Shown: in pieces, positions 47,901 to 62,600 of the stretch | Layout of the letters: each line of letters starts with the position of its first letter | Position numbering within the stretch: position 1 is the stretch's first letter | Source: Siderastrea siderea | Taxonomy: Eukaryota; Cnidaria; Anthozoa; Scleractinia; Rhizangiidae | Direction: 5' to 3' | Length of the DNA: 64,000 nucleotides | NCBI GenBank assembly: GCA_964030785.1 | Contig: OZ034968.1 | Coordinates: 55,987,399 to 56,051,398 of the forward strand | Notes under the pieces: model-generated | Told to the model about the DNA's origin: nothing | Seen by the model: the letters and a program-made list of their open reading frames with translations, nothing else | Databases searched by the model: none | Made by a program: the position numbers and the translations under genes

Positions 47901-50900
47901 TAGTCGGCACGCACTACAATCTTATTTGTTTTACTTTTTTCCTGTAGATATGCCTATTAATCACGTGGTTAGACAGGCATTATTCTCGTACATCTAGTCG
48001 GCACGCACTACAATCCTATTTGTACTCTATTCGGCACGCACTACAATCTTATTTGTTTTCCTTTTTGCCGCAGATATGCCTATTAATCACGTGGTTAGAC
48101 AGGAATTATTCGGCACGCACTACAATCCTATTTGTTTTACTTTTTTCCCGTAGATATGCCTATTAATCACGTGGTTAGACAAGCATTATTCTCGTACATC
48201 TAGTCGGCACGCACTACAATCCTATTTGTTTTACTTTTTTCCCGTAGAGATGCCTATTAATCACGTGGTTAGACAGGCATTATTCTCGTACATCTAGTCG
48301 GCACGCACTACAATCCTATTTGTTTTAGTTTTTTCCCGTAGATATGCCTATTAATCACGTGGTTAGACAAGCATTATTCTCGTACAATTAGTCGGCACGC
48401 ACTACAATCCTATTTCTTTTACTTTTTTCCCGTAGATATGCCTATTAATCACGTGGTTAGACAAGCGTTATTCCCGTACATCTAGTCGGCACGCACTACA
48501 ATCCTATTTGTTTTACTTTTTTCCCGTAGATATGCCTATTAATCACGTGGTTAGACAGGCATTATTCTCGTACTCTATTCGGCACGCACTACAATCCTAT
48601 TTGTTTTACTTTTTTCCCGTAGATATGCCTATTAATCACGTGGTTAGACAGGCAATATTCTCGTACATCTAGTCGGCACGCACTACAATCCTATTTGTTT
48701 TACTTTTTTCCCGTAGATATGCCTATTAATTACGTGGTTAGACAAGCATTATTCCCGTACTCTATTCGGCACGCCCTACAATCCTATTTGTTTTACTTTT
48801 TTCCCGTAGATATGCCTATTAATCACGTGGTTAGACAGGCATTATTCTCGTACATCTAGTCGGCACGCACTACAATCTTATTTGTTTTACTTTTTTCCCG
48901 TAGATATGCCTATTAATCACGTGGTTAGACAGGCATTATTCTCGTAAATCTAGTCGGCACGCACTACAATCTTATTTGTTTTACTTTTTTCCCGTAGATA
49001 TGCCTATTAATCACGTGGTTAGACAAGCATTATTCTCGTACATCTAGTCGGCACGCACTACAATCCTATTTGTTTTAATTTTTTCCCGTAGATATGCCTA
49101 TTAATCACGTGGTGAGACAGGCATTATTCTCGTACTCTATTCGGCACGCACTACAATCTTATTTGTTTTCCTTTTTGCCGTAGATATCCCTATTAATCAC
49201 GTGGTTAGACAGGCATTATTCTCGTACTCTATTCGGCACGCACTACAATCTTATTTGTTTTCCTTTTTGCCGTAGATATGCCTATTAATCACGTGGTTAG
49301 ACAGGCATTATTCCCATACTCTATTCGGCACGCACTACAATCCTATTTGTTTTACTTTTTTCCCGTAGATGTGCCTATTAATCACGTGGTTAGACAAGCA
49401 TTATTCCCGTACTCTATTCGGCACGCACTACAATCCTATTTGTTTTCCTTTTTTCCCGTAGATATGCCTATTAATCACGTGGTTAGACAGGCATTATTCT
49501 CGTACATCTAGTCGGCACGCACTACAATCCTTTTTGTTTTACTTTTTTCCCGTAGATATGCCTATTAATCACGTGGTTAGACAAGCATTATTCTCGTACA
49601 TCTAGTTGGCACGCACTACAATCCTATTTTTTTTACTTTTTTCCCGTAGATATGCCTATTAATCACGTGGTTAGACAGGCATTATTCTCGTACATCTAGT
49701 CGGCACGCACTACAATCTTATTTGTTTTACTGTTTTCCCGTAGATATGCCTATTAATCACGTGGTTAGACAGGCATTATTCCCGTACTCTATTCGGCACG
49801 CCCTACAATCCTATTTGTTTTTCTTTTTTCCCGTAGATATGCCTATTAATCACGTGGTTAGACAGGCATTATTCTCGTACATCTAGTCGGCACGCACTAC
49901 AATCCTATTTGTTTTACTTTTTTCCCGTAGATACGCCTATTAATCACGTGGTTAGACAGGCATTATTCCCGTACATCTAGTCGGCACGCACTACAATCCT
50001 ATTTGTTTTCCTTTTTGCCGTAGATATGCCTATTAATCACGTGGTTAGACAAACATTATTCTCGTACTCTATTCGGCACGCACTACAATCTTGTTTGTTT
50101 TCCTTTTTGCCGTAGATATGCCTATTAATCACGTGGTTAGACAGGCATTATTCTCGTACTCTATTCGGCCCGCACTACAATCCTATTTGTTTTACTTTTA
50201 TTCCCGTAGATATGCCTATTAATCACGTGGTTAGACAGGCATTATTCTCGTACATCTAGTCGGCACGCACTACAATCCTATTTGTTTTACTTTTTTCCCG
50301 TAGATATGCCTATTAATCACGTGGTTAGACAGGCATTATTCTCGTACATCTAGTCGGCACGCACTACAATCCTATTTGTTTTACTTTTTTCCCGTAGATA
50401 TGCCTATTAATCACGTGGTTAGACAAGCATTATTCTCGTACATCTAGTTGGCACGCACTACAATCCTATTTGTTTTACTTTTTTCCCGTAGATATGCCTA
50501 TTAATCACGTTGTTAGACAAGCATTATCCTCGTACATCTAGTCGGCACGCACTACAATCCTATTTGTTTTACTTTTTTCCCGTAGATATGCCTATTAATC
50601 ACGTGGTTAGCCAGGCATTATTCTCGTACATCTAGTCGGCACGCACTACAATCCTATTTGTTTTACTTTTTTCCCGAAGATATGAATATTAATCACGTGG
50701 TTAGACAGGCATTATTCTCGTACTCTATTCGGCACGCACTACAATCCTATTTGTTTTACTTTTTTCCCGTAGATATGCCTATTAATCACGTGGTTAGACA
50801 GGCAATATTCTCGTACATCTAGTCGGCACGCACTACAATCCTATTTGTTTTACTTTTTTCCCGTAGATATGCCTATTAATTACGTGGTTAGACAAGCATT

Positions 50901-51600
50901 ATTCCCGTACTCTATTCGGCACGCCCTACAATCCTATTTGTTTTACTTTTTTCCCGTAGATATGCCTATTAATCACGTGGTTAGACAGGCGTTATTCTCG
51001 TACTCTATTCGGCACGCACTACAATCTTATTTGTTTTCCTTTTTGCCGTAGATATGCCTATTAATGACGTGGTTAGACAGGCATTATTCCCGTACTCTAT
51101 GCGGCACGCACTACAATCCTATTTGTTTTACTTTTTTCCCGTAGATATGCCTAGTAATCACGTGGTTAGACAAGCATTATTCCCGTGCTCTATTCGGCAC
51201 ACACTACAATCCTATTTGTTTTACTTTTTTCCCGTAGATATGCCTATTAATTACGTGGTTAGACAAGCATTATTCCCGTACTCTATTCGGCACGCCCTAC
51301 AATCCTATTTGTTTTACTTTTTTCCCGTAGATATGCCTATTAATCGCGTGGTTAGACAGGCATTATTCTCGTACATCTAGTCGGCACGCACTACAATCTT
51401 ATTTGTTTTACTTTTTTCCTGTAGATATGCCTATTAATCACGTGGTTAGACAGGCATTATTCTCGTACATCTAGTCGGCACGCACTACAATCCTATTTGT
51501 TTTACTTTTTTCCCGTAGAGATGCCTATTAATCACGTGGTTAGAAAAGCATTATTCTCGTACATCTAGTCGGCACGCACTACAATCTTATTTGTTTTACT
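44928..51600 (+). repeat. Satellite array after the 1545-bp element, GCCCTAC subfamily
   Basis: Ordinary 93-94 bp units mixed with a subfamily reading TATTAATTACGTGG and CGGCACGCCCTACAA, and another reading CCGTGCTCTATTCGGCACAC. About 46.1-46.9 kb is repeated at about 47.0-47.9 kb (offset 935-1122 bp depending on unit gains). Two abbreviated units occur at about 48005-48125: one jumps from CCTATTTG directly to TACTCTATTCGG, the other from AGGAATTAT to TCGGCACG. No gene is present. Confidence 0.94.
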
Positions 51601-54600
51601 TTTTTCGCGTAGATATGCCTATTAATCACGTGGTTAGACAGGCATTACTCTCGTACATCTAGTCGGCACGCACTACAATCCTATTTGTTTTACTTTTTTC
51701 CAGCAGATATGCCTATTAATCACGTGGTTAGACAAGCATTATTCTCGTACATCTAGTCGGCACGCACTACAATCTTATTTGTTTTACTTTTTTCCCGTAG
51801 ATATGCCTAATAATTACGTGGTTAGACAAGCATTATTCCCGTACTCTATTCGGCACGCCCTACAATCTTATTTGTTTTCCTTTTTGCCGTAGATATGCCT
51901 ATTAATCACGTGGTTAGACAAGCATTATTCTCGTACTCTATTCGGCAAGCACTACAATCTTATTTGTTTTCCTTTTTGCCGTAGATATGCCTATTAATCA
52001 CGTGGTTAGACAGGCATTACTCTCGTACTCTATTCGGCACGCACTACAATCCTCTTTGTTTTACTTTTTTTCCCGTAGATATGCCTATTAATCACGTGGT
52101 TAGACAGGCATTATTCTCGTACATCTAGTCGGCACGCACTACAATCCTATTTGTTTTACTTTTTTCCCGTAGATATGCCTATTAATCACGTGGTTAGACA
52201 AGCATTATTCTCGTACATCTAGTCGCCACGCACTACAATCCTATTTGTTTTACTTTTTTCCCGTAGATATGCCTATTAATCACGTGGTTAGACGGGCATT
52301 ATTCTCGTACATCTAGTCGGCACGCACTACAATCCTATTTGTTTTACTTTTTTCCCGTAGATATGCGTTTTAATCACGTGGTTAGACAAGCATTATTCTC
52401 TTACAATTAGTCGGCACGCACTACAATCCTATTTGTTTTACTTTTTTCCCGTAGATATGCCTATTAATCACGTGGTTAGAAGGGCATTATTCTCGACATC
52501 TAGTCGGGACGCACTACAATCCTATTTGTTTTACTTTTTTCCCATAGATATCCCTATTAATCACGTGGTTAGACAGGCATTATTCTCGTACTCTATTCGG
52601 CACGCACTACAATCCTATTTGTTTTACTTTTTTCCCGTAGATATGCCTATTAATCACGTGGTTAGACAGGCAATATTCTCGTACATGTAGTCGCACGCAC
52701 TACAATCCTATTTGTTTTACTTTTTTCCCGTAGATATGCCTATTAATTACGTGGTTAGACAAGCATTATTCCCGTACTCTATTCGGCACGCCCTACAAGC
52801 CTATTTGTTTTACTTTTTTCCCGTAGATATGCCTATTAATCACGTGGTTAGACAGGCAATATTCTCGTACATCTAGTCGCACGCACTACAATCCTATTTG
52901 TTTTACTTTTTTCCCGTAGATATGCCTATTAATTACGTGGTTAGACAAGCATTATTCCCGTCCGGCACGCCCTACAAGCCTATTTGTTTTACTTTTTTCC
53001 CGTAGATATGCCTATTAATCACGTGGTTAGACAGGCATTATTCTCGTACATCTAGTCGGCACGCACTACAATCTTATTTGTTTTACCTTTTTCCCGTAGA
53101 TATGCCTATTAATCACGTGGTTAGACAGGCATTATTCTCGTACATCTAGTCGGCACGCACTCCAACTTATTTGTTTTACTTTTTTCCCGTAGATATGCCT
53201 ATTAATCACGTGGTTAGACAAGCATTATTCTCGTACATCTAGTCGGCACGCACTACAATCCTTTTTGTTTTACTTTTTTCCAGCAGATATGCCTATTAAT
53301 CACGTGGTTAGACAAGCATTATTCTCGTACATCTAGTCGGCACGCACTACAATCTTATTTGTTTTACTTTTTTCCCGTAGATATGCCTATTAATTACGTG
53401 GTTAGACAAGCATTATTCCCGTACTCTATTCGGCACGCCCTACAATCTTATTTGTTTTCCTTTTTGCCGTAGATATGCCTATTAATCACGTGGTTAGACA
53501 AGCATTATTCTCGTACTCTATTCGGCACGCACTACAATCTTATTTGGTTTCCTTTTTTCCGTAGATATGCCTATTAATCACGTGGTTAGACAGGCATTAC
53601 TCTCGTACTCTATTCGGCACGCACTACAATCCTCTTTGTTTTACTTTTTTTCCCCTAGATATGCCTATTAATCACGTGGTTAGACAGGCATTATTCTCGT
53701 ACATCTAGTCGGCACGCACTACAATCCTATTTGTTTTACTTTTTTCCCGTAGATATGCCTATTAATCACGTGGTTAGACAAGCATTATTCTCGTACATCT
53801 AGTCGCCACGCACTACAATCCTATTTGTTTTACTTTTTTCCCGTAGATATGCCTATTAATCACGTGGTTAGACGGGCATTATTCTCGTACATCTAGTCGG
53901 CACGCACTACAATCCTATTTGTTTTACTTTTTTCCCGTAGATATGCCTTTTAATCACGTGGTTAGACAAGCATTATTCTCGTACAATTAGTCGGCACGCA
54001 CTACAATCCTATTTTTTTTACTTTTTTCCCGTAGATATGCCTATTAATCACGTGGTTAGACAAGCATTATTCCCGTCCATCTAGTCGGCACGCACTACAA
54101 TCCTATTTGTTTTACTTTTTTCCCGTAGATATGCCTATTAATCACGTGGTTAGACAGGCATTATTCTCGTACTTTATTCGGCACGCACTACAATCCTATT
54201 TGTTTTACTTTTTTCCCGTAGATATGCCTATTAATCACGTGGTTAGACAGGCAATATTCTCGTACATCTAGTCGCACGCACTACAATCCTATTTGTTTTA
54301 CTTTTTTCCCGTAGATATGCCTATTAATTACGTGGTTAGACAAGCATTATTCCCGTACTCTATTCGGCACGCCCTACAAGCCTATTTGTTTTACTTTTTT
54401 CCCGTAGATATGTCTATTAATCACGTAGTTAGACAGGCATTATTCTCGTACATCTAGTCGGCACGCACTACAATCTTATTTGTTTTACCTTTTTCCCGTA
54501 GATATGCCTATTAATCACGTGGTTAGACAGGCATTATTCTCGTACATCTAGTCGGCACGCACTCCAACTTATTTGTTTTACTTTTTTCCCGTAGATATGC

Positions 54601-57600
54601 CTATTAATCCCGTGGTTAGACAAGCATTATTCTCGTACATCTAGTCGGCACGCACTACAATCCTATTTGTTTTACTTTTTTCCCGTAGATATGCCTAGTA
54701 ATCACGTGGTTAGACAGGCATTATTCTCGTACATCTAGTCGGCACGCACTACAATCTTATTTGTTTTCCTTTTTCCCGTAGATATGCCTATTAATCACGT
54801 GGTTAGACAGGCATTATACTCGTACTCTATTCGGCACGCACTACAATCCTATTTGTTTTACTTTTTTCCCGTAGATATGCCTATTAATCACGTGGTTAGA
54901 CAAGCATTATTCCCGTACTCTATTCGGCACGCACTACAATCCTATTTGTTTTACTTTTTTCCCGTAGATATGCCTATTAATTACGTGGTTAGACAAGCAT
55001 TATTCCCGTACTCTATTCGGCACGCCCTACAATCCTATTTGTTTTACTTTTTTCCCGTAGATATGCCTATTAATCACGTGGTTAGACAGGCATTATTCTC
55101 GTACATCTAGTCGGCACGCACTACAATCTTATTTGTTTTACTTTTTTCCCGTAGATATGCGTATTAATCACGTGGTTAGACAGTCATTATTCTCGTACAT
55201 CTAGTCGGCACGCACTACAATCCTATTTGTTTTACTTTTTTCTCGTAGATATGCCTATTAATCACGTGGTTAGACAGGCATTATTCCCGTACTCTATTCG
55301 GCACGCACTACAATCCTATTTGTTTTACTTTTTTCCCGTAGATATGCCTATTAATCACGTGGTTAGACATGCATTATTCTCGTACATCTAGTCGGCACGC
55401 ACTACAATCCTATTTGTTTTACTTTTTTCCCGTAGATATGCCTATTAATCACGTTGTTAGACAAGCATTATTCTCGTACATCTAGTTGGCACGCACTACA
55501 ATCCTATTTGTTTTCCTTTTTTCCCGTAGATATGCCTATTAATCACGAAATTAGACAAGCATTATTCTCGTACATCTAGTCGGCACGCACTACAATCTTA
55601 TTTGTGTTACTTTTTTCCCGTAGATATGCCTATTAATCACGTGGTTAGACAGGCATTATTCCCGTACTCTATTCGGCACGCACTACAATCCTATTTGTTT
55701 TACTTTTTTCCCGTAGATATGCCTATTAATCACGTGGTTAGACAAGCATTATTCTCGTACATCTAGTCGGCACGCACTACAATCCTATTTGTTTTACTTT
55801 TTTCCCGTAGATATGCCTATTAATCACGTGGTTAGACAGGCATTATTCCCGTACTCTATTCGGCACGCACTACAATCCTATTTGTTTTACTTTTTTCCCG
55901 TAGATATGCCTTTTAATCACGTGGTTAGACAGGCATTATTCTCGTACTCTATTCGGCACGCACTACAATCTTATTTTTTTTACATTTTGCGGTAGATATG
56001 CCTATTAATCACGTGGTTAGACAAGCATTATTCTCGTACATCTAGTCGGCACGCACTACAATCCTATTTGTTTTCCTTTTTCCCGTAGATATGCCTATTA
56101 ATCACGTGGTTAGACAGGCATTATTCTCGTACATCTAGTCGGCACGCACTACAATCTTATTTGTTTTACTTTTTGCCGTAGATATGCCTATTAATCACGT
56201 GGTTAGACAAGCATTATTCTCGTACATCTAGTGGGCACGCACTACAATCCTATTTGTTTTACTTTTTTCCCGTAGATATGCCTATTAATCACGTGGTTAG
56301 AAGGGCATTATTCTCGACATCTAGTCGGGACGCACTACAATCCTATTTGTTTTACTTTTTTCCCGTAGATATGCCTATTAATCACGTGGTTAGACAGGCA
56401 TTATTCTCGTACTCTATTCGGCACGCACTACAATCCTATTTGTTTTACTTTTTTCCCGTAGATATGCCTATTAATCACGTGGTTAGACATGAAATATTCT
56501 CGTACATCTAGTCGCACGCACTACAATCCTATTTGTTTTACTTTTTTCCCGTAGATATGCCTATTAATTACGTGGTTAGACAAGCATTATTCCCGTACTC
56601 TATTCGGCACGCCCTACAAGCCTATTTGTTTTACTTTTTTCCCGTAGATATGCCTATTAATCACGTGGTTAGACAGGCATTATTCTCGTACATCTAGTCG
56701 GCACGCACTACAATCTTATTTGTTTTACCTTTTTCCCGTAGATATGCCTATTAATCACGTGGTTAGACAGGCATTATTCTCGTACATCTAGTCGGCACGC
56801 ACTCCAACTTATTTGTTTTACTTTTTTCCCGTAGATATGCCTATTAATCACGTGGTTAGACAAGCATTATTCTCGTACATCTAGTCGGCACGCACTACAA
56901 TCCTTTTTGTTTTACTTTTTTCCAGCAGATATGCCTATTAATCACGTGGTTAGACAAGCATTATTCTCGTACATCTAGTCGGCACGCACTACAATCTTAT
57001 TTGTTTTACTTTTTTCCCGTAGATATGCCTATTAATTACGTGGTTAGACAAGCATTATTCCCGTACTCTATTCGGCACGCCCTACAAACTTATTTGTTTT
57101 CCTTTTTGCCGTAGATATGCCTATTAATCACGTGGTTAGACAAGCATTATTCCCGTACTCTATTCGGCACGCCCTACAATCTTATTTGTTTTCCTTTTTG
57201 CCGTAGATATGCCTATTAATCACGTGGTTAGACGGGCATTATTCTCGTACATCTAGTCGGCACGCACTACAATCCTATTTGTTTTACTTTTTTCCCGTAG
57301 ATATGCCTATTAATCACGTGGTTAGACAAGCATTATTCTCGTACATCTAGTCGCCACGCACTACAATCCTATTTGTTTTACTTTTTTCCCGTAGATATGC
57401 CTATTAATCACGTGGTTAGACGGGCATTATTCTCGTACATCTGGTCGGCACGCACTACAATCCTATTTGTTTTACTTTTTTCCCGTAGATATGCCTTTTA
57501 ATCACGTGGTTAGACAAGCATTATTCTCTTACAATTAGTCGGCACGCACTACAATCCTATTTGTTTTACTTTTTTCCCGTAGATATGCCTATTAATCACG

Positions 57601-59600
57601 TGGTTAGAAGGGCATTATTCTCGTACATCTAGTCGGCACGCACTACAATCCTATTTGTTTTACTTTTTTCCCGTAGATATGCCTATTAATCACGTGGTTA
57701 GACAAGCATTATTCTCGTACATCTAGTCGGCACGCACTACAATCCTATTTGTTTTACTTTTTTCCCGTAGATATGCCTTTTAATCACGTGGTTAGACAAG
57801 CATTATTCTCTTACAATTAGTCGGCACGCACTACAATCCTATTTGTTTTACTTTTTTCCCGTAGATATGCCTATTAATCACGTGGTTAGAAGGGCATTAT
57901 TCTCGTACATCTAGTCGGCACGCACTACAATCCTATTTGTTTTACTTTTTTCCTGTAGATATGCCTATTAATCACGTGGTTAGACAGGCATTATTCTCGT
58001 ACTCTATTCGGCACGCACTACAATGCTATTTGTTTTACTTTTTTCCCGTAGATTTGCCTATTAATCACGTGGTTAGACAGGCAATATTCTCGTACATCTA
58101 GTCGCACGCACTACAATCCTATTTGTTTTACTTTTTTCCCGTAGATATGCCTATTAATTACGTGGTTAGACAAGCATTATTCCCGTACTCTATTCGGCAC
58201 GCCCTACAAGCCTATTTGTTTTACTTTTTTCCCGTAGATATGCCTATTAATCACGTGGTTAGACAGGCATTATTCTCGTACATCTAGTCGGCACGCACTA
58301 CAATCTTATTTGTTTTACCTTTTTCCCGTAGATATGCCTATTAATCACGTGGTTAGACAGGCATTATTCTCGTACATCTAGTCGGCACGCACTCCAACTT
58401 ATTTGTTTTACTTTTTTCCCGTAGATATGCCTATTAATCACGTGGTTAGACAAGCATTATTCTCGTACATCTAGTCGGCACGCACTACAATCCTTTTTGT
58501 TTTACTTTTTTCCAGCAGATATGCCTATTAATCACGTGGTTAGACAAGCATTATTCTCGTACATCTAGTCGGCACGCACTACAATCTTATTTGTTTTACT
58601 TTTTTCCCGTAGATATGCCTATTAATTACGTGGTTAGACAAGCATTATTCCCGTACTCTATTCGGCACGCCCTACAATCTTATTTGTTTTCCTTTTTGCC
58701 GTAGATATGCCTATTAATCACGTGGTTAGACAAGCATTATTCTCGTACTCTATTCGGCACGCACTACAATCTTATTTGTTTTCCTTTTTGCCGTAGATAT
58801 GCCTATTAATCACGTGGTTAGACAGGCATTACTCTCGTACTCTATTCGGCACGCACTACAATCCTCTTTGTTTTACTTTTTTTCCCGTAGATATGCCTAT
58901 TAATCACGTGGTTAGACAGGCATTATTCTCGTACATCTAGTCGGCACGCACTACAATCCTATTTGTTTTACTTTTTTCCCGTAGATATGCCTATTAATCA
59001 CGTGGTTAGACAAGCATTATTCTCGTACATCTAGTCGCCACGCACTACAATCCTATTTGTTTTACTTTTTTCCCGTAGATATGCCTATTAATCACGTGGT
59101 TAGACGGGCATTATTCTCGTACATCTAGTCGGCACGCACTACAATCCTATTTGTTTTACTTTTTTCCCGTAGATATGCCTTTTAATCACGTGGTTAGACA
59201 AGCATTATTCTCGTACAATTAGTCGGCACGCACTACAATCCTATTTGTTTTACTTTTTTCCCGTAGATATGCCTATTAATCACGTGGTTAGACAAGCATT
59301 ATTCCCGTCCATCTAGTCGGCACGCACTACAATCCTATTTGTTTTACTTTTTTCCCGTAGATATGCCTATTAATCACGTGGTTAGACAAGCATTATTCTC
59401 GTACATCTAGTCGGCACGCACTACAATCCTATTTGTTTTCCTTTTTCCCGTAGATATGCCTATTAATCACGTGGTTAGACAGGCATTATTCTCGTACATC
59501 TAGTCGGCACGCACTACAATCTTATTTGTTTTACTTTTTGCCGTAGATATGCCTATTAATCACGTGGTTAGACAAGCATTATTCTCGTACATCTAGTGGG
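51601..59600 (+). repeat. Satellite array with about 1580-bp higher-order repeats
   Basis: Marked by units with TTCCAGCAGATATG (51701, 53281, 56933, 58513), GCACTCCAACTTATT (about 53158, 54560, 56800, 58390), AGTCGCACGCACTAC and ACAATTAGTCGG. The CAGCAG marker recurs at exactly 1580 bp twice (51701/53281 and 56933/58513). A 3821-bp offset links AGTCGGGACGC units at about 52500 and 56321. A short unit at about 52961 reads CCCGTCCGGCACGCC. No gene is present. Confidence 0.92.
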
Positions 59601-62600
59601 CACGCACTACAATCCTATTTGTTTTACTTTTTTCCCGTAGATATGCCTATTAATCACGTGGTTAGACAAGCATTATTCCCGTACATCTAGTCGGCACGCA
59701 CTACAATCTTATTTGTTTTACTTTTTTCCCGTAGATATGCCTATTAATCACGTGGTTAGACAAGCATTATTCCTGTACTCTATTCGGCACGCCCTACAAT
59801 CCTATTTGTTTTCCTTTTTCCCGTAGATATCCCTATTAATTACGTGGTTAGACAGGCATTATTCCCGTACTCTATTCGGCACGCACTACAATCCTATTTG
59901 TTTTACTTTTTTCCCGTAGATATGCCTATTAATCACGTGGTTAGACAAGCATTATTCCCGTACTCTATTGGGCACGCACTACAATCCTATTTGTTTTACT
60001 TTTTTCCCGCAGATATGCTATTAATTACGTGGTTAGACAAGCATTATTCGCGTACTCTATTCGGCACGCCCTGCAATCCTATTTGTTTTACTTTTTTCCC
60101 GTAGATATGCCTATTAATCACGTGGTTAGACAGGCATTATTCTCGTACATCTAGGCGGCACGCACTATAATCTTATTTGTTTTACTTTTTTCCCGTAGAT
60201 ATGCCTATTAATCACGTGGTTAGACAGGCATTATTCTTGTACATCTAGTCGGCACGCACTACAATCCTATTTGTTTTCCTTTTTGCTGTAGATATGCCTA
60301 TTAATCACGTGGGTAGACAAGCATTATTCTCGTACTCTATTCGGCACGCACTACAATGTTATTTGTTTTCCTTTTTGCCGTAGATATGCCTATTAATCAC
60401 GTGGTTAGACAGGCATTACTCTCGTACTCTATTCGGCACGCACTACAATCCTCTTTGTTTTACTTTTTTCCCGTAGATATGCCTATTAATCACGTGGTTA
60501 GACAGGCATTATTCTCGTACATCTAGTCGGCACGCACTACAATCCTATTTGTTTTACTTTTTGCCGTAGATATGCCTATTAATCACGTGGTTAGACAAGC
60601 ATTATTCTCGTACATCTAGTCGGCACGCACTACAATCCTATTTGTTTTACTTTTTTCCCGTAGATATGCCTATTAATCACGTGGTTAGACAAGCATTATT
60701 CTCGTACAATTAGTCGGCACGCACTACAATCCTATTTGTTTTACTTTTTTCCCGTAGATATGCCTATTAATCACGTGGTTAGACAAGCATTATTCCCGTA
60801 CATCTAGTCGGCACGCACTACAATCCTATTTGTTTTACTTTTTTCCCGTAGATATGCCTATTAATCACGTCTTTAGACAGGCATTATTCTCGTACTCTAT
60901 TCGGCACGCACTACAATCCTATTTGTTTTACTTTTTTCCCCTAGATATGCCTATTAATCACGCGGATAGACAGGCAATATTCTCGTACATGTAGTCGGCA
61001 CGCACTACAATCCTATTTGTTTTACTTTTTTCCCGTAGATATGCCTATTAATTACGTGGTTAGAGAAGCATTATTCCCGTACTCTATTCGGCACGCCCTA
61101 CAAGCCTATTTGGTTTACTTTTTTCCCGTAGATATGCCTATTAATCACGTGGTTAGACAGGCATTATTCTCGTACATCTAGTCGGCACGAACTACAATCT
61201 TATTTGTGTTACCTTTTTCCCGTAGATATGCCTATTAATCACGTGGTTAGACAGGCATTATTCTCGTACATCTAGTCGGCACGCACTACAATCTTATTTG
61301 TGTTACCTTTTTCCCGTAGATATGCCTATTAATCACGTGGTTAGGCAGGCATTATTCTCGTACATCTAGTCGGCACGCACTACAATCTTATTTGTTTTAC
61401 TTTTTTCCCGTAGATATGCCTATTAATCACGTGGTTAGACAAGCATTATTCTCGTACATCTAGTCGGCACGCACTACAATCCTATTTGTTTTACTTTTTT
61501 CCCGTAGATATGCCTATTAATCACGTGGTTAGACAGGCATTATTCTCGTACATCTAGTCGGCACGCACTACAATGCTATTTGTTTTACTTTTTTCCCGTA
61601 GATATGCCTATTAATCACGTGGTTAGACAGGCATTATTCTCGTACATCTAGTCGGCACGCACTACAATCTTATTTGTTTTCCTTTTTGCCGTAGATATGC
61701 CTATTAATCACGTGGTTAGACAGGCATTATTCCCGTACTCTATTCGGCACGCACTACAATCCTATTTGTTTTACTTTTTTCCCGTAGATATGCCTATTAA
61801 TCACGTTGTTAGACAAGCATTATTCCCGTACTCTATTCGGCACGCACTACAATCCTATTTGTTTTACTTTTTTCCCGTGGATATGCCTATTAATTACGTG
61901 GTTAGACAAGCATTATTCCCGTACTCTATTCGGCGCGCCCTACAATCCTATTTGTTTTACTTTTTTCCCGTAGATATGCCTATTAATCACGTTTTTAGAC
62001 AAGCATTATTCCCGTACTCTATTCGGCACGCACTACAATCCTATTTGTTTTACATTTTTCCCGTAGATATGCCTATTAATCACGTGGTTAGACAGGCATT
62101 ATTCCCGTACTCTATTCGGCACGCACTACAATCCTATTTGTTTTACTTTTTTCCCGTAGATATGCCTATTAATCACGTGGTTAGACATGCATTATTCTCG
62201 TACATCTAGTGGGCACGCACTACAATCCTATTTGTTTTACTTTTTTCCCGTAGATATGCCTATTAATCACGTGGTTAGAGAAGCATTATTCTCGTACATC
62301 TAGTTGGCACGCACTACAATCCTATTTGTTTTACTTTTTTCCCGTAGATATGCCTATTAATCACGTGGTTAGACAAGCATTATTCTCGTACATCTAGTCG
62401 GCACGCACTACAATCTTATTTGTTTTACTTTTTTCCCGTAGATATGCCTATTAATCACGTGGTTAGACAGGCATTATTCCCGTACTCTATTCGGCACGCA
62501 CTACAATCCTATTTCTTTTACTTTTTTCCCGTAGATATGCCTATTAATCACGTGGTTAGACAAGCATTATTCTCGTACATCTAGTCGGCACGCACTACAA

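Noticed and set aside
61697..62209. 170-codon plus-strand reading frame, with about 30 others across 4267-63421
   Set aside because: These are runs of 93-bp class units that stay open by length arithmetic and end at the first 94-bp unit with TAG. They look like repeat artefacts, not genes.
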